In this document: piece after piece, positions 32,647 to 41,109 of the stretch
Layout of the letters: every line of letters begins with the position of its first letter
Numbering within the stretch: position 1 is the first letter of the stretch
Source of the DNA: Nocardia brasiliensis ATCC 700358
GTDB lineage: Bacteria > Actinomycetota > Actinomycetes > Mycobacteriales > Mycobacteriaceae
Length of the DNA stretch: 64,000 bases
Direction: 5' to 3'
Assembly: GCF_000250675.2 (NCBI RefSeq)
Contig: NC_018681.1
Location: 1,364,001-1,428,000, forward strand
Position numbers and translations under genes: made by a program
Notes under the pieces: model-generated
What the model saw: only the letters and a program-made list of their open reading frames with translations
Databases searched by the model: none
What the model was told of the DNA's origin: nothing

Positions 32647-35600
32647 TCACACGTTGCGGCGGTACTGGCCGCCGACGGTGAAGAACGCGTCGGTGATCTG
32701 TTGCAGGGTGCAGACACGGGCGGCGTCCATCAGCACCTCGAAGATGTTGTCGTCGGTGCGGGCGACCGCGTCGAGGCGGGCGAGGGCGGCATGGGCGGCG
32801 TCGCGGTGCCGGTGCTGGAAGTCGCGGACCCGCTGTAGCTGGGACTGCTTCTCCTGCTCGGTGCCGCGCGCCAATTCGATCTCGTGGTGCGGTTCGCCGT
32901 GCGGGTTGCGGAAGGTGTTCACGCCGACGATCGGCAACGAGCCGTCGTGCTTGCGATGCTCGTAGCGAATCGACTCGTCCTGGATCTTGCCGCGCTGGTA
33001 GCCGGTCTCCATTGCGCCGAGCACCCCGCCGCGCTCGCTGATCCGGTCGAACTCGGCCAGCACGGCCTCCTCGACCAGGTCGGTGAGTTCGTCGATGAGA
33101 AAGCTGCCCTGCAGCGGATTCTCGTTCATCGCCACGCCCCACTCGCGGTTGATGATCAGCTGGATGGCCAGCGCGCGGCGCACCGATTCCTCGGTGGGCG
33201 TGGTCACCGCCTCGTCGTAGGCGTTGGTGTGCAGGCTGTTGCAGTTGTCGTAGATGGCGATCAGCGCCTGCAGGGTGGTGCGAATGTCGTTGAAGCTCAT
33301 CTCCTGCGCGTGCAGTGAGCGGCCCGAGGTCTGTACGTGGTACTTGAGCTTCTGGGCACGGTCGTTGGCGCCGTAGCGATCGCGCATGGTGATCGCCCAG
33401 ATGCGCCGGGCGACCCGGCCGATCACCGAATACTCGGGATCCATGCCGTTGGAGAAGAAGAACGACAGGTTCGGCGCGAAGTCGTCGATCGCCATGCCCC
33501 GCGCGAGATACGCCTCCACGTAGGTGAATCCGTTGGCGAGGGTGAACGCGAGCTGGCTGATCGGGTTCGCACCGGCCTCCGCGATGTGATATCCGGAGAT
33601 CGACACCGAGTAGAAGTTGCGGACATTGTTGCGCACGAACCATTCCTGGATATCGGCCATCATGCGCAGACTGAATTCGGTGGAGAAGATGCAGGTGTTC
33701 TGGCCCTGGTCCTCTTTCAGGATGTCGGCCTGCACGGTCCCGCGGACCGTCGCCAAGGTCTCGGCCCGGATGCCGGCGGCTTCCTGTTCGGACGGCGGAC
33801 GCCCGTTGTCCGCCGAGAAGCGTTCCAGCGCTTGGTCGATCGCGGTATTCAGGAAGTACGCCAGAATGGTCGGTGCGGGTCCGTTGATGGTCATCGACAC
33901 CGAGGTGGTCGGCGCGGTCAGGTCGAAGCCGTCGTAGAGGGCTTGCATATCGTCGAGCGAGGCGATGGAGACGCCCGAGGTGCCGACCTTGCCGTAGATA
34001 TCGGGACGCTCGGCAGGATCGTGACCGTACAGTGTCACCGAATCGAACGCGGTGGACAGCCTTTTCGCGTCGGCGTATTCGCTCAGCACCTTGAAACGGC
34101 GGTTGGTGCGGAACGGATCGCCTTCCCCGGCGAACATCCGGGCCGGGTCCTCGTTGTCCCGCTTGAACGGGAAGACACCCGCGGTGAACGGGAAGTGCCC
34201 GGGCAGGTGCTCGGCGCGCAGGAAGCGCAGCAGCTCACCGTGGTCGGTGTAGCGCGGCAGCGCGACGCGCGGAATCGAGTTGCCGGACAGTGTTTCCCGG
34301 CGCAACGGCGTGTGGATCTCGCGGTCGCGGATGCGCACCACCTGCTCCGCACCCCGATAGGATTCGGCCAGGGCGGGCCACTCGGTCAGCAGGGCGGCGT
34401 TGTCCGGGGTCAGCTCGGAGCGGGCGGTGGCGGCGAGGTCGGCGACGGCGAGATCGTCCGGCAGTTCCGCGGCGACCTGGTCCAGGCGCTGCACCCGCTG
34501 GGCCGCGACGATCTGCGTGGCGGTCCGGGCGTGATAGCCGCGCACCGTTTCGGCGATCTCGGCCAGGTAGCGCACCCTGGCGGGCGGAATGATCTGGGCG
34601 AACCGGGTCGAGGTGCGGGTGTCGACCTTGGGTAGCACCCCGGGATCGAGCTGCAGACCGTGCTCGGTGAGCAGGCCGGTCAGGTGCTGGTACAGCGCGG
34701 TGACTCCGTCATCGTTGAAAGTGGCCGCGCTGGTGCCGAAGACGGGCATGTCCTCGGGCGAGGCGCTGAAGTCCGCCCGGTTGCGGATGAGCTGACGCGA
34801 CACGTCCCGGAGCGCGTCGGCGGCTCCGCGCCGCTCGAACTTGTTGATCGCCACCACGTCCGCGTAGTCCAGCATGTCGATCTTCTCCAGCTGGGAGGCG
34901 GCGCCGAATTCCGGTGTCATGACGTACATGGACACATCGACCTGCTCGGTGACCGCGGCGTCGCCCTGTCCGATACCGGGGGTCTCCAGGACGACCAGGT
35001 CGTAACCTGCTGCCTTGCAGGCGGTCACGATGAGTTCGATGTGATCCGGCAGCTCGCGACCGCCCCTGGTGGCCAGCGAGCGGAAGAAGATGTGATCGCC
35101 GTCCAAGGCGTTCATCCGGATGCGGTCGCCGAGCAGCGCGCCGCCGCCGCGGCGCCGGGTCGGATCCACCGCGAGAATCGCGACGCGCAATTTGTCCTGT
35201 TGGTCGGTGCGCAGCCGGCGCACCAATTCGTCGGTGAGCGAGGACTTTCCGGAGCCGCCGGTGCCGGTGATACCGAGTACCGGCACGGTGCGCGCGGTGG
35301 CTGCCTGCCGCAACGCGAGCTGATCGTGCTCCGGCAGAACACCCTGCTGGATACAGGTGATGGCGCGGGCCAGTGCCGCGCGTTCGCCGGTGAGCACCGC
35401 GTCCAGCATCGGCGGCGTGCCGGCGAGATCGATATCGCAGGCGTGGATCAGCCGATTGATCATGCCGGGCAGCCCGAGTCGCTGGCCGTCCTCGGGGGAA
35501 AAGATGGTCACGCCGGATTCGGCGAGCCGCGCGATTTCCTGCGCGACGATCACGCCGCCGCCCCCGCCGAATATGCGAACGTGTTCCGCCCCTGCCTTTT

Positions 35601-35865
35601 TCAGCGCGTCGGCGAGGTATTCGAAATATTCGACGTGCCCGCCCTGATAGGAACTCACCGCGACGCCTTGCACGTCCTCGGTGAGCACCGCGTCGACGAC
35701 TTCACGGACCGAGCGATTGTGCCCGAGGTGGATCACCTCCGCGCCTTGCGACTGCAGGATCCGGCGCATGATGTTGATCGCCGCGTCGTGCCCGTCGAAC
35801 AGGGCTGCCGAGGTCACGAAGCGGACGGGGTGGATCGGCGTATGCAGTGCGCTGCTCTCGGCCAC
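32647..35865 (-). CDS. icmF: Fused isobutyryl-CoA mutase
   Basis: A 1072-residue single-chain, adenosylcobalamin-dependent mutase that interconverts isobutyryl-CoA and n-butyryl-CoA. The N-terminal B12 domain carries the lower-ligand histidine in LFDGHDAAINIMRR (about residues 23-36). A MeaI-type G-protein chaperone follows, with Walker A GTGGSGKSS near 205. A linker and the catalytic TIM-barrel mutase domain come last (VGTSGVSIASLDDM, then QNTCIFSTEFSLRMMADIQE). This order defines IcmF. GTG 35865 follows GGAGGAAAC. Its promoter shares a GGACGTC motif with mmsA. Confidence 0.95.
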   Translation of the reverse strand: MAESSALHTPIHPVRFVTSAALFDGHDAAINIMRRILQSQGAEVIHLGHNRSVREVVDAVLTEDVQGVAVSSYQGGHVEYFEYLADALKKAGAEHVRIFGGGGGVIVAQEIARLAESGVTIFSPEDGQRLGLPGMINRLIHACDIDLAGTPPMLDAVLTGERAALARAITCIQQGVLPEHDQLALRQAATARTVPVLGITGTGGSGKSSLTDELVRRLRTDQQDKLRVAILAVDPTRRRGGGALLGDRIRMNALDGDHIFFRSLATRGGRELPDHIELIVTACKAAGYDLVVLETPGIGQGDAAVTEQVDVSMYVMTPEFGAASQLEKIDMLDYADVVAINKFERRGAADALRDVSRQLIRNRADFSASPEDMPVFGTSAATFNDDGVTALYQHLTGLLTEHGLQLDPGVLPKVDTRTSTRFAQIIPPARVRYLAEIAETVRGYHARTATQIVAAQRVQRLDQVAAELPDDLAVADLAATARSELTPDNAALLTEWPALAESYRGAEQVVRIRDREIHTPLRRETLSGNSIPRVALPRYTDHGELLRFLRAEHLPGHFPFTAGVFPFKRDNEDPARMFAGEGDPFRTNRRFKVLSEYADAKRLSTAFDSVTLYGHDPAERPDIYGKVGTSGVSIASLDDMQALYDGFDLTAPTTSVSMTINGPAPTILAYFLNTAIDQALERFSADNGRPPSEQEAAGIRAETLATVRGTVQADILKEDQGQNTCIFSTEFSLRMMADIQEWFVRNNVRNFYSVSISGYHIAEAGANPISQLAFTLANGFTYVEAYLARGMAIDDFAPNLSFFFSNGMDPEYSVIGRVARRIWAITMRDRYGANDRAQKLKYHVQTSGRSLHAQEMSFNDIRTTLQALIAIYDNCNSLHTNAYDEAVTTPTEESVRRALAIQLIINREWGVAMNENPLQGSFLIDELTDLVEEAVLAEFDRISERGGVLGAMETGYQRGKIQDESIRYEHRKHDGSLPIVGVNTFRNPHGEPHHEIELARGTEQEKQSQLQRVRDFQHRHRDAAHAALARLDAVARTDDNIFEVLMDAARVCTLQQITDAFFTVGGQYRRNV

Positions 35866-35897
35866 GAGTTTCCTCCGGTGCTGCCACGAGGCGTCCG

Positions 35898-35916
35898 ATA
35901 CTAGGACGTCAAACTA
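35898..35916 (-). promoter_or_regulatory. icmF promoter with a GGACGTC motif
   Basis: On the plus strand GGACGTCAAACTA lies at 35904-35916. Read toward icmF it is TAGTTTGACGTCC followed directly by TAGTAT (35903-35898), a good -10 box about 33 bp before the GTG start. A 12-of-13 match to this motif occurs at the mmsA promoter. Confidence 0.5.
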
Positions 35917-36097
35917 ATCCTACGGTGATGCCCATCACAGTGCCACCGGGAAACGCCCGGTCGATTCCGGAAAGTTCGTTCCGGGGATTCCGCTCACCGT
36001 GACCACAAATGGCGACAACCCGTTCGGGCTCGAGTTCCGATGGGACGCGATGCCCTGAATCAGGAACCCACGCACGAATTTCACCGAAGGACGATCC

Positions 36098-37087
36098 ATG
36101 GGACGGAATTCTTATCGGCTCGCCGCCGCGGTAGCCGCCCTCGGCCTGTCGACGCTCGCCGCACCGTTCGCGCACGCCGAGCCCGCGCCGCTGAACGGCC
36201 TGTTCTCGCTCGCGCCCGGTGTCTGCTCCGGCGGCGCGGTGACCGGCAGCTTCTTTCGGATGATCCTGCCGACCGGCGACGCGGGCGGGCCCTACCTCGC
36301 CAACAGTGATTCCGGGTGCAGCGACCAGACGGTGACCCCGCTGTCCGCGGGCAGCGACGGCGGTCTGATCAGCGGGAGCTATCAGCCGCAACCCGCCGCC
36401 GCGTTCGACGGGGCGGGTAACGCGCAGTCAGGCCGGGTCACCACGCCGGTCCGCTTCTACGGCGTAGATTTCGCCACCGCGACCAACCCCACCGACCCGC
36501 AAACCGGCGGCGGCACGGGCACCCCGCAGCTGTTCGCCGACGGTGGTCAGCTCTCCGGCGATCTGAGCAGCCTCGGGGTCACCTGGAACAACCAGGTGTT
36601 CAACCAGGGCTCGCCGAAACCGGGCGGTGGACTGCCCGGCAAGACCAGCCCGGTGCACGGCACTATCGACGGCTCGGGCAACTTCGTGCTCGAGTGGACC
36701 AGCCAGATCGTCGGCGGCCCGTTCAACAACTTCACCGGGCTGTGGCACCTGGCCGGTCAATATCGCGGCGGCAGTGTGCCGCAGGCCGCGCCCGCCGCCG
36801 CGCCATTGGCGCCGGCGGTTCCGCCGGCGGCGGCAGCTCCGGCGGCGCCCGCACCGGCCGCGCCGCCCGCCGCCGAAGCCCCCGCGCCGCCCACCGACGC
36901 CGTTCCGGTGGTGCACAGTGACACCCAGGCCGCGCGCACCGACCCGGTGCTGGCGAGCAAGACGGTCGCGGTACCGCGCGAGCGGGACACCCCGGCGTGG
37001 GTGGTGCCGACGCTGTTCGTCGCCGCGATCGTGGCGACCGCGGTGTTCACCAACGCGGACCGGATCGTCCGTCGGCAACGACAGTGA
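36098..37087 (+). CDS. Exported, membrane-anchored protein of unknown function (paralogue A)
   Basis: A 329-residue protein with a signal peptide (cleavage near FAHA-EPAP), an extracellular domain of about 200 residues, a Pro/Ala-rich linker (about 230-275), and a C-terminal helix (TPAWVVPTLFVAAIVATAVF) with a basic tail RRQRQ. The domain is clearly related to the lipoprotein at 38186: both share SxxFRM near the start, TNPxDPQT, LSxDLSS, and QIVGGPFNNFTGLWHL against LIVGGPFNGFTGVWHL. First gene of a four-gene operon; its stop overlaps the next start (GTGA). No known family was recognised. Confidence 0.82.
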   Translation: MGRNSYRLAAAVAALGLSTLAAPFAHAEPAPLNGLFSLAPGVCSGGAVTGSFFRMILPTGDAGGPYLANSDSGCSDQTVTPLSAGSDGGLISGSYQPQPAAAFDGAGNAQSGRVTTPVRFYGVDFATATNPTDPQTGGGTGTPQLFADGGQLSGDLSSLGVTWNNQVFNQGSPKPGGGLPGKTSPVHGTIDGSGNFVLEWTSQIVGGPFNNFTGLWHLAGQYRGGSVPQAAPAAAPLAPAVPPAAAAPAAPAPAAPPAAEAPAPPTDAVPVVHSDTQAARTDPVLASKTVAVPRERDTPAWVVPTLFVAAIVATAVFTNADRIVRRQRQ

Positions 37088-38127
37088 CCGCCGTGTCGGG
37101 GCTGCCCGCCTATTCCGAGTTCGTCTCGAATACGGAACCCGCACCCCCGCGACCCCGGAAGCGATGGCCGTTCGTGGGTCTCGCGGTCCTCGGCGCGGTG
37201 CTGGTGCTGGCCCCGATCGTCACCGGCATGTTTCCGCGGGCGGTCAAGGGCGAGGCCATGATCGACGCGTTCGAGCCCTATATGACCCGTTCGAGCCTCG
37301 ACGGCTACCAGCACGATCTGCAGGTGCTGGCGGACGCGCGCGCGAACGTCGTGACCTTGCAGCAGCGTGGGCAGCAGCCGGGTACCTACGACCGGGTCGA
37401 GCAGTTCGTCCGGGACTATCCGGAGATTCGCGCGCACATGTCCGGGATGATCGGCGCGATCGACGACAACCGGCAGAACTACGAAAAGCTCTCCTCGGTA
37501 GTACCTTTCGGCACGCTGCCCTGGTTGCTGGCGTTGCCGGGCGCGGTGCTCGTCGCGGCAGGCGTGTTCGGCTATCGGCGGGCGAAGGAAGGGGAGAGAG
37601 CGCTCGTCTGGCGTTCGCTCGCGGGATTCGCGGCGCTCGGACTGATCGCGGTATCGGCGTTCGGCGGGTTGTTCCCGGCCGCTCCGGCGGGACAGCCCCT
37701 GATCGATGATCTGCGCCCGATCCTCACCCATGACGAGGTTCGGCAGCTACAGGGCTACTTCGTCACGCTGGTGGCCGCGGACGGCGAGCTGAACAGCCGA
37801 TACACCGGCGCGGTCCGCAACGCACACCCCGACGCGGATCTCACCGGCATCACCACGCTGGAGGCCCGGTGGCAGCCGATGACCTCGCGCTTCGCGGCCC
37901 TGATCGGGGCGATGAACGACAACGTCCGCAACTTCGACGCCGTTGTCGCGCTGAACGAATCGACGCGCCCGCTGGGTTTCGGCGCGTTCCGCGGTCTCGG
38001 CTATTTCTATCTCGTACCCGGGGCGCTCGCGCTCGCGCTGGCGGGCGCGGGTGTGCGGCTGCCGCGCGGACGGCACGGCGAGACAGGACCCAAGTCGTCG
38101 AAGGCGACTGGCGGCCAGGCGAAATGA
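37084..38127 (+). CDS. Four-helix membrane protein with internal duplication, unknown function
   Basis: A 347-residue protein with four membrane helices (about residues 30-49, 145-165, 178-198 and 305-325) and two extracytoplasmic loops of 95-105 residues. The two halves (about 48-165 and 196-324) match each other: GMFPRAVKG...MIDAFEPYMT against GLFPAAPAG...LIDDLRPILT, MIGAIDDNRQNYE against LIGAMNDNVRNFD, and LPGAVLVAAG against VPGALALALAG. GTG 37084 overlaps the upstream stop. Situated between two paralogous exported proteins, it may anchor or assemble them. No family was recognised. Confidence 0.8.
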   Translation: MTAVSGLPAYSEFVSNTEPAPPRPRKRWPFVGLAVLGAVLVLAPIVTGMFPRAVKGEAMIDAFEPYMTRSSLDGYQHDLQVLADARANVVTLQQRGQQPGTYDRVEQFVRDYPEIRAHMSGMIGAIDDNRQNYEKLSSVVPFGTLPWLLALPGAVLVAAGVFGYRRAKEGERALVWRSLAGFAALGLIAVSAFGGLFPAAPAGQPLIDDLRPILTHDEVRQLQGYFVTLVAADGELNSRYTGAVRNAHPDADLTGITTLEARWQPMTSRFAALIGAMNDNVRNFDAVVALNESTRPLGFGAFRGLGYFYLVPGALALALAGAGVRLPRGRHGETGPKSSKATGGQAK

Positions 38128-38185
38128 GTACTCGTCACACAGTCGGTCGGCCCACCGTGGTCGAGAGCTCAGGAGGCAAGCCGGT

Positions 38186-39004
38186 ATGAGCCTACGAAAG
38201 ACGTTCGCGCTGGCCGCTTTTGCCGCGCTGGTGCTGGTGGTACCGGGCTGTTCCGGTGGTGGCGACGACGACCCCGCGCCGAGCGGGCCCGAGCAGTTGG
38301 TCGGCTTGTTGCGTTTCACACCGGGTTCGGTGTCGGGCGACGAGGTGGCGGGCACCTGGTTCCGGATGGTCCAGCCGGGCGGTACGCCGGAGAAGGGCCC
38401 CTATATGCCGAACGGTGATTCACCGGCCCAGGGCGGTTCGACCACGCTGCTCGAACCCGGCACGGCCGGGGGCCTGCGCATCGGCGGATATCAGAGTGAG
38501 CCGAACCCTGGTTTCGCGCAGGGGAATTCACTGTCGGCCTCGATCACCAAGCCGACCAAGTTCTTCGCGGTCGAGTTCGGCATCTCGACCAACCCGGTGG
38601 ACCCGCAGACCCAGCGCCGGGTGCCGCCGCCGACGGTGACCGCCGACGGCGGCACCCTGACCGCCGACCTGTCGTCCTGGGCGGCCTCGTGGAACGACCA
38701 GGAGTTCAACCAGGGCGCGCCGAAGCCACCGGAGAAACAGGACGCCCAGGTCGCCGGCGCCGAGCAGGTGCAGAAGGTGTGGGACTGGGTCGCCAAGCAA
38801 TGGTTCGACAAGCCGAAATCCGATGCTGCGCAAGGGCCGTCGGCGACCGGCAGCTATGACCGCAAGTCTCGTGAGTTCACCCTGCAATGGACCAGCTTGA
38901 TCGTCGGCGGGCCGTTCAACGGCTTCACCGGCGTCTGGCATCTGGAGGGCGTGTTCGAACCCGACGCCGCCGCGCCGACCTCGCCGACGCCCTCGGCCAA
39001 ATAG
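38186..39004 (+). CDS. Lipoprotein of unknown function (paralogue B)
   Basis: A 272-residue protein with a signal peptide and lipobox VVPGC (Cys22), followed by a Gly/Asp/Pro linker. The domain is homologous to that of the protein at 36098: TWFRMVQPGG, FFAVEFGISTNPVDPQT, LTADLSSWAASWNDQEFNQG, and LIVGGPFNGFTGVWHLEG. It carries an extra segment of about 45 residues (QVQKVWDWVAKQWFDKPK) just before the final conserved block. ATG 38186 follows a strong AGGAGG at 38171-38176. It is likely lipid-anchored on the outer face of the membrane. Confidence 0.82.
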   Translation: MSLRKTFALAAFAALVLVVPGCSGGGDDDPAPSGPEQLVGLLRFTPGSVSGDEVAGTWFRMVQPGGTPEKGPYMPNGDSPAQGGSTTLLEPGTAGGLRIGGYQSEPNPGFAQGNSLSASITKPTKFFAVEFGISTNPVDPQTQRRVPPPTVTADGGTLTADLSSWAASWNDQEFNQGAPKPPEKQDAQVAGAEQVQKVWDWVAKQWFDKPKSDAAQGPSATGSYDRKSREFTLQWTSLIVGGPFNGFTGVWHLEGVFEPDAAAPTSPTPSAK

Positions 39005-39025
39005 ACATCGAAGGAGTTCCGCCCG

Positions 39026-39976
39026 ATGAGTTCTCGCACGACGACCCGGCCCGCGCTCACCGTGGCCATCCGCGCGGTGGCCGCGCTGACCGTGATCGGC
39101 AGCGCCGTCGCGGTCACCGCGTTGACCGTTCGCACCGACGACGACGTCACCACGGTGGTGGTCACCCAGGAGCAGGCGGCCGCGGCCGCTCGGCATGCCG
39201 CACCGGTCACACCGGCACCGGCACCAGCGGCGGCAGCTCCGGCACCGGCAGCTCCGGGTCCGGTGGCACCGCCCGCGGCGGCACCCGCTGCCGCGGTCCC
39301 GCTGGGTTCGGGTGGTGGGCCTGCCGCGGTCACGATCAACCCGGGTGCCGGAGCCCCCAATGTCGGTGTGGCCCCGAACAGTTCGGTGCCCCTCGGGACG
39401 GGCAATGCCCCGAACAGTTCGGTGCCCCTCGGTACCGGCAACGCTCCGAACAGCTCGGTGCCGCTCGGTGCCGCCGATCCGTTCGCGTCCGCGCCGGTCT
39501 CGACCCAGCCGCCGTGCCCGCTCGGCTGGCCCGCCCCGAAACAGCAGGGCGGACTCGCCTCGCTGATCGGGCTCGCGCCGCTGGCCGGTCCGTTCTCCTC
39601 GGAGGCGTTCGCGCTCGGCTCGGTCTATCAACCCATCCTGCAGCTGGCCGGTCCGGTGCTGGCCGAGATCGCGCCGGTGATCGCGCAGTACCAACCGGTG
39701 ATCGACCCGATCATCACTCAGGTGCAAGGCGTAGAAGCCGTTGTCCTGCAAGCGATCCTGCCCTATTACGGACCGTATCGCGGCCAGCTGATCGCCGCGG
39801 AGGGCGAGCTGGCCAAGGTGCTGACCCCGATTCTCAGCCGGGTCTACAACAGCGAGATCGCCTCCTGCTTCGTCGCGTGGCAGGGCCAGATCATCGACCA
39901 GGCCAAGGGCGGCCGGATCACCGTCGCGTCGCTGGCGCATCCCGGCACCGTCGTGGAACTCGGTCCCGAATCCTGA
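39026..39976 (+). CDS. Exported Pro/Ala-rich protein with tandem repeats, unknown function
   Basis: A 316-residue protein. An N-terminal hydrophobic segment (about residues 14-36) is either a signal peptide or an anchor. A Pro/Ala-rich stretch follows, then three 12-residue repeats APNSSVPLGTGN (residues 116-151). A C-terminal helical domain of about 165 residues includes PPCPLGWPAPKQQGG and ends near IASCFVAWQGQIIDQAKGG, with a conserved-looking cysteine pair. It is the last gene of the envelope cluster, 21 bp after the lipoprotein. No family was recognised. Confidence 0.75.
   Translation: MSSRTTTRPALTVAIRAVAALTVIGSAVAVTALTVRTDDDVTTVVVTQEQAAAAARHAAPVTPAPAPAAAAPAPAAPGPVAPPAAAPAAAVPLGSGGGPAAVTINPGAGAPNVGVAPNSSVPLGTGNAPNSSVPLGTGNAPNSSVPLGAADPFASAPVSTQPPCPLGWPAPKQQGGLASLIGLAPLAGPFSSEAFALGSVYQPILQLAGPVLAEIAPVIAQYQPVIDPIITQVQGVEAVVLQAILPYYGPYRGQLIAAEGELAKVLTPILSRVYNSEIASCFVAWQGQIIDQAKGGRITVASLAHPGTVVELGPES
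39371..39478 (+). repeat. Three 36-bp in-frame tandem repeats
   Basis: Units at 39371-39406, 39407-39442 and 39443-39478 each begin GC(C/T)CCGAACAG(T/C)TCGGTGCC and encode APNSSVPLG plus TGN or AAD. The first two are nearly identical; the last has diverged at its end. It is a coding minisatellite whose copy number may vary between strains. Confidence 0.9.
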
Positions 39977-40038
39977 GGCACCACCGCGCTATGCCGTGAT
40001 CCGGCCTCGGCCCCGCGGAATCCGGACATAATGTGCGG

Positions 40039-40992
40039 ATGGCGAAAGCCCGGCAGGCGGCCTTGCGAAGGCTGGTCACAGACGGCGTGCTGACCGAAGC
40101 CCAGCACGCCGCGGTCGTGGACGCGCTGGCGGCGCGGGAACAGCGGCCGCCGGGCAAGGTGGCGGCCGAGATCGCCGCGTATATCGGCGCCGGGCTGGTG
40201 TTCGGTGGGATCGCGTTGGTGATCGGGTCGTCCTGGGACGATCTCGCGCGGGCCGGGCAGGTCGCGGTGCTCTTCGCGGTATCGCTCGGACTGGTGCTCG
40301 GCGCCGTGGCCGTGGTCGGCGGTCCCGCGCGGATGTTCGGCCGGGCCGAAGCCGGCTCGCGGGTGCGACTCGCGTCGGCCTTGCTCGCGCTCGCCGCCGG
40401 GTCGGTGGCCGGGATGGTCGGGACCGCCTTGGATCGCAGCTCGACCGACGCCGGAGCTTGGGCCGCGCTCGCCGGTCTGGTGATCGCGGTGCTCGGCTAT
40501 ATCGCCGTCCCGGCGGTGCTGGGCATGCTCGCCTGCGGGGTGTGCAGTGCCGCGGTGGTGCCCGGCCTGCTCGGTGATCTGGCGGGCGCCACCGATATCT
40601 GGGTCGGGTTCGGCCTGCTCGTCGTGGCGGGAATCTGGTTCGCGCTCACCGGGTTCGACGTCTTCGTCGAAACCTGGCTCGGCTACGCGATCGCGGTGGC
40701 GATCGCGTTGGTCGGTGCGTTGGTCGTCGAGGCGGACGGCAGGCCGTGGGCGTTCCTGCTGAGTGGGCTGGTGGCCGGCGTCTGTTTCGGACTGTTCGCG
40801 CGGCGGCGCTCGACGGTGCTCGTGGTCGGCGGCGCGCTCGCGGTCGCGCTCGCGGCGGGTCAGGCGGTCACCGAACTGACCGACAACCCGCTGGCCGTCG
40901 CGGTGATCGTGCTGGCGATCGGCGCCCTGGTCCTCGGTGGCGGCGCGTTCCTGCTCACCCGCGGCCCGAACTCCGAGCCGCCCGCGCCCTGA
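40039..40992 (+). CDS. DUF2157-like multi-pass membrane protein
   Basis: A 317-residue protein. The soluble N-terminal segment AALRRLVTDGVLTEAQHAAVVDAL resembles the opening of DUF2157 proteins. About eight to nine membrane helices follow. No catalytic motif was seen. ATG 40039 is preferred; GTG 40033 is also in frame. TAATGT/CATAAT just upstream could be a -10 box, which would make the message nearly leaderless. It lies 62 bp after the envelope cluster on the same strand, but its link to that cluster is uncertain. Confidence 0.75.
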   Translation: MAKARQAALRRLVTDGVLTEAQHAAVVDALAAREQRPPGKVAAEIAAYIGAGLVFGGIALVIGSSWDDLARAGQVAVLFAVSLGLVLGAVAVVGGPARMFGRAEAGSRVRLASALLALAAGSVAGMVGTALDRSSTDAGAWAALAGLVIAVLGYIAVPAVLGMLACGVCSAAVVPGLLGDLAGATDIWVGFGLLVVAGIWFALTGFDVFVETWLGYAIAVAIALVGALVVEADGRPWAFLLSGLVAGVCFGLFARRRSTVLVVGGALAVALAAGQAVTELTDNPLAVAVIVLAIGALVLGGGAFLLTRGPNSEPPAP

Positions 40993-41038
40993 CCGATCGC
41001 TCAGCGAGGGTGGGATTCGTCACACTCCGAAAAAGCAT

Positions 41039-41057
41039 GGACGTCCAACTATAGGAT
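41039..41057 (+). promoter_or_regulatory. mmsA operon promoter with a GGACGTC motif
   Basis: GGACGTCCAACTA (41039-41051) is followed directly by TAGGAT (41052-41057), a good -10 box. The motif would sit in the spacer region of the promoter, fitting a repressor site. It matches the motif at the icmF promoter in 12 of 13 positions. Confidence 0.5.
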
Positions 41058-41109
41058 GACCGCATACCGCACGCGCGGTGTCATGGTCGGCTACCAGGAC
41101 AGGACTGGC

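Noticed and set aside
39371..39478. CRISPR-like direct repeats
   Set aside because: The 36-bp units are contiguous with no spacers and keep the reading frame of an exported protein.
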